A DNA stretch of 32,381 nt from an uncultured Eubacteriales bacterium (lineage in GTDB: Bacteria; Bacillota; Clostridia; Oscillospirales; Oscillospiraceae), in the NCBI GenBank assembly GCA_900315595.1, contig OMZQ01000020.1, forward strand, positions 1-32,381. The letters run 5' to 3'. Both the position numbers and the translations under genes were made by a program. The number at the start of each line of letters is the position of its first letter. Position 1 is the first letter of the stretch. Below the pieces are notes generated by a model that saw only the letters and a list, made by a program, of their open reading frames with translations, was not told the origin of the DNA and made no database searches. This document shows positions 23,747-30,075 of the stretch, in pieces.

Positions 23747-24925
23747 ATGAAGCGGAAAATTTATACGCTGTTTCGGGCGGCGCTCGCGCTCTGCCTGATG
23801 CTCTGCCTGACTCTGCCCGTCTTTGCCGGCGGCGCGGACCCGGCGCCGGACGAGACGGACGAGAGCGTCTTTGCCGAACGCTACGTCAACGACGCAAAGC
23901 TCGTCGGCCTGTTTCTGACCGAGGTCCCGGATTCCGTCCGGCTCGTGCTGGGAGATCGGCAGCTCTGTGCGGGCGACGCCCTGCTCCGCGAGGACCTGCT
24001 CCGGCTGCGCGTCCTCCGGATCGACCCCGAAGCCGAGGCCAGGCTGACCTTCCTGCCCTTCTACAACGAGGGCGTGCAGCCCGAGGCAGTCGTCACCTTC
24101 CACGTGCAGAAGGATGAGGACGCCGCCCCTCAGGCCAGAAACGGCGAGCTGGAAACCTGGCGAAACCTGCCCAACACCGGCACGCTGCGGGCCGAGGACG
24201 ACCGCGAGGGGCCTCTGACCTTTCGCATCGTGAATCAGCCCCGCCGCGGCACGGTGGAGCTGGAGGCTGACGGGACCTTCACCTACACGCCCAAGCGGAA
24301 CAAGGTGGGGGAGGACAGCTTCACCTTCATCGCTGCGGACGCGGCGGGACACGAATCCGGACCGGCTACGGTGCGGATCAAAATCCTCACGCCCCAGGAC
24401 GCCCAGACCTTCGCCGATCTGCCCCGGAACGGACAGTTCACGGCCCTCTGGCTGCGTGACAGCGGACTCTTCAGCGGCGAGCAGGTCTCCGGCCAGCTCA
24501 GCTTCGGCCCGGAGAAGACCGTCAGCCGCGCCGACTTTCTGACCATGCTGATGGATCTGCTCGGCATTGCGCCGGAGCCCGGCCTGCCCAGCACCGGCTT
24601 TGCCGACGAGCAGGCTGCCGCTGCCTGGCAGCGCCCCTATCTGGCCTCGGCTCTGCGCAGAGGTCTGATCCGCGGCAGCCGCTCCGGGGACGGCCTGGTC
24701 TTCCGGCCCAACGACCCCATCACCGAGGCCGAGGCCGCGTTGATCGTCAGCCGCGTGACCGGCGGCGCGGAGCTTCCGGTCTCAACCCTGAACCGGCCCG
24801 TGCAGCCGGAGGAGGCCGGGGATCGCTCCAACCGCGGCGTTCGGACGGAGTCCCGCTACAGCTCCGCCCCGCTGACCCGCCAAGCCCTCGCAGACCTGCT
24901 CTACGCAGTCTCCCGCGTGAACTGA
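23747..24925 (+). CDS. Secreted protein with Ig-like repeat and SLH domains
   Basis: 392 residues. A signal peptide ends near VFA (27). Residues about 155-212 form a cadherin/Big_9-like sandwich with the GTVELEADGTFTYTP and DSFTFIAADAAG pattern. Residues about 221-340 hold two S-layer homology units (TFADLPRNGQFTALWLRDSG with SRADFLTMLMDLL, and GFADEQ with PYLASALRRGLIRGSR and FRPNDPITEAEAALIV), and the C-terminal LTRQALADLLYAVS looks like part of a third. SLH domains bind secondary cell-wall polymers, so it should be wall-attached. AGGAGG lies 9 bases before the ATG at 23747; a TTG at 23738 is less likely. It is about 75 bases after the lipoprotein gene. Function unknown. Confidence 0.88.
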   Translation: MKRKIYTLFRAALALCLMLCLTLPVFAGGADPAPDETDESVFAERYVNDAKLVGLFLTEVPDSVRLVLGDRQLCAGDALLREDLLRLRVLRIDPEAEARLTFLPFYNEGVQPEAVVTFHVQKDEDAAPQARNGELETWRNLPNTGTLRAEDDREGPLTFRIVNQPRRGTVELEADGTFTYTPKRNKVGEDSFTFIAADAAGHESGPATVRIKILTPQDAQTFADLPRNGQFTALWLRDSGLFSGEQVSGQLSFGPEKTVSRADFLTMLMDLLGIAPEPGLPSTGFADEQAAAAWQRPYLASALRRGLIRGSRSGDGLVFRPNDPITEAEAALIVSRVTGGAELPVSTLNRPVQPEEAGDRSNRGVRTESRYSSAPLTRQALADLLYAVSRVN

Positions 24926-25066
24926 CCGCAAGGCCGGCGCCCTCGCCCCCCGCTGCCGCGTTTCGATCGGCTGCAGCGGCTGCGTAGGACGCCGGTCCCT
25001 GCTTCGTGCGATCGCTCCGTCGGCGCGTTCAACCGGAGCCTGCGTTCATAGTTTGTTTTCTTTTCC

Positions 25067-25098
25067 CTAAGCTATCTCTAAGCTATCCGCGTTATGAT
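25067..25098 (+). promoter_or_regulatory. Direct-repeat operator and -10 of the beta-helix lipoprotein gene
   Basis: CTAAGCTATC occurs twice (25067-25076 and 25078-25087), start to start 11 bp, about one helical turn. TATGAT (25093-25098) follows as a likely -10, so the repeats cover the -35 zone, which has no TTGACA. Two direct repeats at 11-bp spacing just upstream of a -10 is the arrangement used by OmpR/PhoB-family response regulators. The regulator itself is not in this window. Confidence 0.65.
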
Positions 25099-25131
25099 GG
25101 CTCCAGAATCAATCAAAAAGGAGCGATTACC

Positions 25132-27066
25132 ATGAAAATCAAAACCATTCTCGCCCTGATGACAGCGGCTGCCCTTGCGGTCGGCTGTTTGTCGGGCTGC
25201 ACGACCGCCTCCAAGGGGGAGACGGCAGCCGCCGATGCGGCGGCCTCACAGAGCGCCTCCGCGCAGACCCCGGCAAACGGGCCGGAGACTGCCCCGGCGC
25301 AGACCGCCTCCGGCACGATCCGCGCCGGAAAAATCACTGCCGTTGACGGAACGAGTGTGACTCTGGTCCTCTCCGAGGAGAGCATGGAGCCGGGGATGCA
25401 CGGCGGCATGGGCGGGCACGGCGGAATGGGCCAGATGCCCGGTCAGCCCGGCCAGAACCAGGGCGGCGAGAACAGCCAGCCCTCCGGCGGCCAGATGCCC
25501 GGTCAGCCCGGCCAGAACCAGGGCGGGGAAAGCGGCCAGCCCTCCGACGGCCAGATGCCCGGTCAGCCCGGTCAGAATCAGGGCGGTGAGAACGGCCAGC
25601 CGCCTGAGCTGCCGTCCGGCGGTCAGCCGGGGCAGAACGGTCCGAAGGGCGGCTTCGGCCCGGACGGTCTGACCTTCAGCGACGAAACCCTGACCGTGAC
25701 CCTGGAGGAAAGCGTGGCGTCCGGCCTCTCCGTGGGCGATTACATGATGGTTTTCTTCGATGAAAGCGGCGCATTCGTCTCTGCGGAGCCCTTCGGCAGA
25801 ATGGACGGCCCCGGCGGCATGGGCAACCAGATGGGCGGCCCCGGCGGCATGGACAACCAGATGGGCGGTCCCGGCGGCATGGGCGGTCCCGGCGGGATGG
25901 GCGGCGCGGCGGCGAGCGGAACGGCTGCAGCCACGGTCGCGGACGACTGCTCCGGCGAGACCTTTACCTCCGAAACCGCAGATGAAAACGCCCTCCGCGT
26001 GGACGGCAGCACCGTCACCCTGACGGATCTGACCCTGACCAAGACCGGCGACGGCACCAGCACCGAAGCGTGCGACTTCTACGGCGTCAACGCCGGCCTG
26101 CTCGCTGCGAACGGCGCGACCGTGACCGTCGAGGGCGGCAGCTTCACCACCGACGCAGCGGGCGGCAACGCCCTGTTCAGCTACGGCGAAGGCACGACCC
26201 TGACCGTGAAAAACGCAGCGATCCGCACCTCGTCCAACAATTCCGGCGGCATCCAGACCACCGGCGGCGCGACGACGGTCGCGGAAAACCTGGACGTTGA
26301 AACCTCCGGCGCATCGGCGGCGGCGATCCGCTCCGACCGCGGCGGCGGAACCGTGGACGTGACCGGCGGGACCTACGTCACCCACGGCACAGGCTCGCCC
26401 GCGATCTATTGCACGGCGGAGATCACCGTGCGGGACGCGGCGCTCACCGCCACGGCCTCCGAGGGCGTGGTGGTCGAGGGCAAGAACTCCGTGACCCTCG
26501 AAAACTGCGACCTCTCCGGCAATATGCAGGGCACCTACGGCAAGGGCTCCTCCGAAAACCTGCAGGCCGTGATGATCTACCAGTCCATGTCCGGTGACGC
26601 CTCGGTCGGCAAGGGCAGCTTCCGCATGACCGGCGGCAGTCTGACTGCAGAGGCGGGCGACTGCTTCTACGTGACGAACACCGACGCGGAGATCAGCCTC
26701 TCCGGCGTGACGCTGAACCTTGCAAACGGCGTCCTTCTGCGGGTCGCCGGGAACGACGGCAGCCGGGGCTGGGGCGCAGCCGGCAGCAACGGCGGCAGCG
26801 CGACGATGACGGCGGACGCGCAGAAGCTGGTCGGCACGGTCGTCGTAGACGAGATCTCCACCCTGAATCTGAACCTCACCGGCGGCTCGAGCTGGGAGGG
26901 TACCGTGAATCCGGACGGCGCGGCAGGCCGCGTCAGCGTGAAGCTGGCGGAGGGCTGCACCTGGAAGCTGACTGCGGACGCTTACGTCAGCGCCTTTGAC
27001 GGCGACCTGGACAGCGTGGATCCGAACGGCTTCCATCTCTACGTGGGCGGCAAGCTCGTCAAGTAA
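25132..27066 (+). CDS. Lipoprotein with GQ/GM-rich repeats and a Cthe_2159-like beta-helix
   Basis: 644 residues. Signal peptide with lipobox LSGC (C23); an Ala/Gln-rich stretch; a small beta segment (GTIRAGKITAVDGTSVTLVL). A low-complexity block from about residue 88 to 160 holds three 20-residue repeats beginning QMPGQPGQNQGGE. A short strand region and a second GGPGGM-type block (about 226-260) follow. The remaining 380 residues are repetitive short beta strands (VDGSTVTLTDLTLTK, VTVEGGSFTT, LTVKNAAIRTS, VDVTGGTYVT), the pattern of a right-handed beta-helix seen in the Cthe_2159 carbohydrate-binding family. Probably a surface protein that binds sugars or polymers. The start at 25132 has AAGGAG upstream and the signal peptide. 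It is controlled by the repeat operator and ends at the 27086 terminator. Confidence 0.85.
   Translation: MKIKTILALMTAAALAVGCLSGCTTASKGETAAADAAASQSASAQTPANGPETAPAQTASGTIRAGKITAVDGTSVTLVLSEESMEPGMHGGMGGHGGMGQMPGQPGQNQGGENSQPSGGQMPGQPGQNQGGESGQPSDGQMPGQPGQNQGGENGQPPELPSGGQPGQNGPKGGFGPDGLTFSDETLTVTLEESVASGLSVGDYMMVFFDESGAFVSAEPFGRMDGPGGMGNQMGGPGGMDNQMGGPGGMGGPGGMGGAAASGTAAATVADDCSGETFTSETADENALRVDGSTVTLTDLTLTKTGDGTSTEACDFYGVNAGLLAANGATVTVEGGSFTTDAAGGNALFSYGEGTTLTVKNAAIRTSSNNSGGIQTTGGATTVAENLDVETSGASAAAIRSDRGGGTVDVTGGTYVTHGTGSPAIYCTAEITVRDAALTATASEGVVVEGKNSVTLENCDLSGNMQGTYGKGSSENLQAVMIYQSMSGDASVGKGSFRMTGGSLTAEAGDCFYVTNTDAEISLSGVTLNLANGVLLRVAGNDGSRGWGAAGSNGGSATMTADAQKLVGTVVVDEISTLNLNLTGGSSWEGTVNPDGAAGRVSVKLAEGCTWKLTADAYVSAFDGDLDSVDPNGFHLYVGGKLVK
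25431..25610 (+). repeat. Three tandem 60-bp coding repeats
   Basis: Units 25431-25490, 25491-25550 and 25551-25610 in phase with the reading frame, each starting CCAGATGCCCGGTCAGCCCG. The first two are nearly identical; the third diverges in its last 15 bases. Each encodes 20 residues rich in Q, G, P and N, so copy-number change would keep the frame. Confidence 0.9.
25809..25910 (+). repeat. Short GGM-rich coding repeats
   Basis: Two 10-residue units (GPGGMGNQMG, GPGGMDNQMG) are followed by two 6-residue units (GPGGMG, GPGGMG) in the same gene. At DNA level they are 30-bp and 18-bp units beginning CCCGGCGGCATG or its close variants. Confidence 0.75.
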
Positions 27067-27085
27067 AAAATCCGTGATTTTTCTG

Positions 27086-27114
27086 ATCGTCCCCCTTGTC
27101 AGGGGGACGATTTT
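27086..27114 (+). terminator. Terminator after the beta-helix lipoprotein gene
   Basis: ATCGTCCCCC (27086-27095) pairs with GGGGGACGAT (27102-27111) around a TTGTCA loop, with T residues through 27114. It starts 20 bases past the stop codon. Confidence 0.85.
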
Positions 27115-27124
27115 CCTGTATAAT
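27096..27124 (+). promoter_or_regulatory. Promoter of the L,D-transpeptidase gene, inside the terminator
   Basis: -35 TTGTCA (27096-27101) is exactly the loop of the preceding terminator; 17-bp spacer; -10 TATAAT (27119-27124) preceded by TG. The ATG is 32 bases further on, with only a weak SD (CAGGT). Confidence 0.75.
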
Positions 27125-27156
27125 AATCAGACTATACAGAGAAACAGGTCGAAAAC

Positions 27157-28245
27157 ATGAAACATCGTGCAATTGGGATCGCCGCCCTGCTGATCGTTCT
27201 GGCGGGGCTTGGCTTCTTCTGGCTGTACCAGCCGAACGGACAGGCGGCTGCCATGCTCCGATCCGCAAACGAATCCGAGCCCGCCGTTGAATCCACCGCC
27301 GCCCCGGCGACCGAGCCGCCGACCGAGGCCCCAACGGAGCCGCCTCCGGTGATCACCTGGGAACGCGCAGAGCCGGACCCGGGACTGGAGGCCGTGGAGA
27401 TGAAGCTCTCCGGCAAGCGTTACGTCTCGTCCGATCATAAAACCGTCTATCTCAAGGTCAAGTTCTCCGGAGAGGAGGGCTTCCTCCCGCCCGGCGGCGA
27501 GTCCTGCACCCTGGAATGCTGGCGCAGCGGCGTCCTCTTTGACCGCATCGAGAACGTCGATCCGCTCCCGGGGACGGAATACAAATTCCGCAAGATGCCC
27601 TTCCGGCTGACCCGCTACATGAACACCGATCCCATCCCGGTGACGGTCGTCCTGCGCTGCGGCGAGAAAAGCAGGATCATCGAAACCGAAATCGAGATCC
27701 GGAACGACCCGGACGAGGTCTATGCCGCAGCCAGCGGCGATCCCCGGCCCTATTCCATCGACATTCTGCGCAACGAAAACGTCGTCGTGGTCTACGGCAA
27801 GGACAGCGGCGGAAGCTATACCATGCCGGTCAAGGTCTTCGTCTGCTCCACCGGCTCCGCGACGCCGCGCGGCAACTATTCTCTGGGCTGGAAGACGCCC
27901 TGGCGGGCGCTGTTCGGCGGCGTCTGGGGCCAGTATACCTGCCACATCACCGGCAATATCCTGTTCCATTCCGTCCCCTATTATTCCCGCTCGAAGGGCA
28001 ATCTGGAGACGGCGGAATACAACAAGCTCGGAACCAAGGCTTCGATGGGCTGCATCCGCCTGGCCGTGAAGGACGCAAAGTGGATCTATGATTTCTGCCC
28101 GGTCGGCTCCCCGATCCACATCTATGACGTCTCGGAGCTCCCGGTGGAAAAGCCGACGCCCATCCACATTGACCCAAGCGACCCCAGGGCAGGGTGGGAC
28201 CCCACCGACCCCGACCCGAACAATCCCTGGCATACGAACGATTAA
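27157..28245 (+). CDS. L,D-transpeptidase (YkuD domain)
   Basis: 362 residues. An N-terminal membrane helix or signal anchor (about 6-24) is followed by a Pro/Thr/Glu-rich spacer (about 40-65), a beta-rich middle domain (about 70-190) and the YkuD catalytic domain. The active-site pair is H271 (ILFHS) and C299 in SMGCIRL, where the usual SHGC is SMGC. These enzymes cross-link peptidoglycan by 3-3 bonds or attach proteins to it and resist most beta-lactams. The C-terminus ends in a Pro/Asp-rich tail (PTDPDPNNPW). It is driven by its own promoter and followed 12 bases later by the TPR gene. Confidence 0.92.
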   Translation: MKHRAIGIAALLIVLAGLGFFWLYQPNGQAAAMLRSANESEPAVESTAAPATEPPTEAPTEPPPVITWERAEPDPGLEAVEMKLSGKRYVSSDHKTVYLKVKFSGEEGFLPPGGESCTLECWRSGVLFDRIENVDPLPGTEYKFRKMPFRLTRYMNTDPIPVTVVLRCGEKSRIIETEIEIRNDPDEVYAAASGDPRPYSIDILRNENVVVVYGKDSGGSYTMPVKVFVCSTGSATPRGNYSLGWKTPWRALFGGVWGQYTCHITGNILFHSVPYYSRSKGNLETAEYNKLGTKASMGCIRLAVKDAKWIYDFCPVGSPIHIYDVSELPVEKPTPIHIDPSDPRAGWDPTDPDPNNPWHTND

Positions 28246-28257
28246 GGAGGCGCAAGC

Positions 28258-29079
28258 ATGAAAGGTCTGAAACCCGAAGACTATTTGGAGCCCGCATGTA
28301 TCTTCTGCACGCCGGAGCAGGAGAAGGTCCAGCCGATCGACCTGCGCCGCTGCCTGGGGCGGCTGGACGAATACCTGGGCCGCAACGACACCGCCGCGGC
28401 GGAGCGCCATCTCAACTACTGGAAGGAGGAGGCTCTGGCGGGCCGGGACCTTCGCGGCCTGCTTACGATCGAAAACGAGCGCATGGGCCTCTACCGCAAG
28501 CTCGGCCGGGAGGCCGACGCCCAGGCTGCCGTCCGCTCCGCCCTGTCGCTGGTCGATCAGACCGGCCTGCAGGACACGGTCACCGCCGCAACGACTTATC
28601 TCAACGTCGGAACGGTCTGTAAGTGCTTCCGGCAGTCCGGCACGGCCCTGGCCTGGTACGAGCAGGCGCGGACGATCTATGAGCGGGAGCTTGCGCCGGA
28701 CGATCCCCGTCTGGCCGGGCTCTATAACAACCTCGCTCTGGTGCTGGTCGATCTGCGCCGCTTTGCCGAGGCCCGCGACCTCTATGAGAAAGCCCTCGCC
28801 ATCGTGGAGCAGGCCGAAAACGGCGCGCCGGACGCGGCGATCACCGAGCTGAATCTGGCAAATCTGGCCGAGGCCGAGCGCGGCCTGCTGGAGGCCGAGG
28901 ATGAGATCGAGGCCCGTCTGGACCGGGCGAAGGCCCTGCTCGACCGCCCGGATCTGCCGCAAAACGGCTACCTTGCATTCGTCTGCGAGAAGTGCGCGCC
29001 GACCTTCGGCTATTATGGCCGCTTTGCCGACGCGCAGGAGCTGAAGGAGCGATCGGAGGCCATCTATGCGCGGGCTTGA
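28258..29079 (+). CDS. TPR protein with paired CxxC motifs
   Basis: 273 residues, no signal peptide. The middle is made of tetratricopeptide-type helix pairs, for example TTYLNVGTVCKCFRQSGTALAWYEQA and LAGLYNNLALVLVDLRRFAEARDLYEKALAI (about 120-195). A CIFC (C14, C17) near the N-terminus and CEKC (C243, C246) near the C-terminus could together bind a metal; that is inference. The end, FGYYGRFADAQELKERSEAIY, looks conserved in similar proteins I recall. AAGGAGG lies directly upstream of the ATG. The stop overlaps the DUF4037 gene by 14 bases, which argues for coupled translation and probably a physical partnership. Function unknown. Confidence 0.85.
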   Translation: MKGLKPEDYLEPACIFCTPEQEKVQPIDLRRCLGRLDEYLGRNDTAAAERHLNYWKEEALAGRDLRGLLTIENERMGLYRKLGREADAQAAVRSALSLVDQTGLQDTVTAATTYLNVGTVCKCFRQSGTALAWYEQARTIYERELAPDDPRLAGLYNNLALVLVDLRRFAEARDLYEKALAIVEQAENGAPDAAITELNLANLAEAERGLLEAEDEIEARLDRAKALLDRPDLPQNGYLAFVCEKCAPTFGYYGRFADAQELKERSEAIYARA

Positions 29080-30010
29080 GCTGGCACGGGCCTATTTTGA
29101 GGCCTGCGGCGCGCCGATGCTGCACGCGCAATTCCCGGAATGGGAGGACCGGCTTGCCGTCGGTCTGGTGGGAAGCGGCTCGGAGTGCCTCGGCTATGAC
29201 GACGAGGTTTCCCAGGATCATGATTTCGAACCCGGCTTCTGCATCTTCCTTCCGGAGGAGGACGTTCTGGACCGGCGCACGGCCTTTCAGCTTGAGCGGG
29301 CCTATGCAAAGCTGCCCGCCGAGTTCGAGGGCTTCACCCGATCCAAGCTCTCCCCGGTCGGCGGAAACCGCCGGGGCGTGATCCGGCTGGGTGACTTTTT
29401 GGAGGCCCGGACCGGCACGCGGGACGGGGTCCTGACCACGGATCAGTGGCTCCGCATCCCGGAGCATTATCTGGCCGGGGTCACGAACGGCGCGCTCTTC
29501 CGGGAGGGTGACGGCGAATTTGTCCGCATCCGGGCAGCGCTTGCCGTTCAGCCCGAGGACGTGCGGAAGAAAAAGCTCGCGGGCAGACTCCTTCTGGCGG
29601 CCCAGGCGGGGCAGTACAACTATCCCCGCTGCCTGCGCCACGGCGAGACCGGCGCCGCCCAGCTTGCGATGAACGAGTTCGTGCGCCATGCGATTGCGGT
29701 GATCTTCCTGCTCAACCGGCGCTATCTGCCCTTCTACAAGTGGCAGTTCCGGGCGCTGCGGGACCTGCCCCTGCTCGGCGACGAGGCCGAGACGCTGGAG
29801 CTCCTGCTCACCACCGACAACGGCGCAACGATGGCACGGGCCAAGTATGATATGACCGAAAACCTTTCCTCCCGCATCATCACCGTCCTCCAGGACCAGG
29901 ATCTGACCGAGGCCGTCTGCGGCGACCTGGAAAAGCACGCCTATTCCGTCAACGACGGGATCGCGGACCCCGCCCTGCGAAACGCCCACGTTCTGACGGC
30001 GGTTTCGTAG
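29066..30010 (+). CDS. DUF4037 protein with nucleotidyltransferase-like motif
   Basis: 314 residues. The N-terminal third has VGSGSECLGYDDEVSQDHDF: GS (36-37), a 13-residue gap, then D51-H-D53, which fits the polymerase-beta-type nucleotidyltransferase signature and the DUF4037 family. The rest is helical, with an RxxxRK-like stretch (RKKKLAGRLLLAAQAGQYNYPRC) and a helical C-terminus (FYKWQFRALRDLP), as in KNTase-like proteins. Its target (RNA, protein, antibiotic or metabolite) is unknown. GGAGG lies 7 bases before the ATG within the TPR gene's 3' end. It overlaps the TPR gene and ends at the shared terminator facing EF-G. Confidence 0.88.
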   Translation: MRGLELARAYFEACGAPMLHAQFPEWEDRLAVGLVGSGSECLGYDDEVSQDHDFEPGFCIFLPEEDVLDRRTAFQLERAYAKLPAEFEGFTRSKLSPVGGNRRGVIRLGDFLEARTGTRDGVLTTDQWLRIPEHYLAGVTNGALFREGDGEFVRIRAALAVQPEDVRKKKLAGRLLLAAQAGQYNYPRCLRHGETGAAQLAMNEFVRHAIAVIFLLNRRYLPFYKWQFRALRDLPLLGDEAETLELLLTTDNGATMARAKYDMTENLSSRIITVLQDQDLTEAVCGDLEKHAYSVNDGIADPALRNAHVLTAVS

Positions 30011-30031
30011 CCGAAGAATTCCATAAAAAAC

Positions 30032-30061
30032 AACGGGCCGGCTCGTTTGAGTCGGCCCGTT
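30032..30061. terminator. Bidirectional terminator between DUF4037 and the EF-G-like gene
   Basis: AACGGGCCG (30032-30040) pairs with CGGCCCGTT (30053-30061); the stem continues through a G-T pair and CTC/GAG to a GTTT loop. On the minus strand it is followed by GTTTTTTATGG, so it is a strong terminator for the EF-G-like gene; on the plus strand the tail is weaker (GGGCTTTG). Confidence 0.88.
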
Positions 30062-30075
30062 GGGCTTTGTTTGGA

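Noticed and set aside
24926..25060. A terminator or small RNA gene between the SLH gene and the beta-helix lipoprotein gene.
   Set aside because: A 7-bp inverted repeat (CCGCTGC/GCAGCGG) exists but no T-tract follows, and no RNA family pattern was recognised.
25431..25610. Regular 60-bp repeats, considered as a CRISPR array.
   Set aside because: The units are contiguous without unique spacers, in frame, and encode a sensible Gly/Gln/Pro repeat inside a lipoprotein.
25246..28962. Minus-strand frames of 596 and 611 residues opposite the beta-helix lipoprotein, transpeptidase and TPR genes.
   Set aside because: Antisense shadows of low-complexity or GC-rich coding sequence, without starts or motifs.
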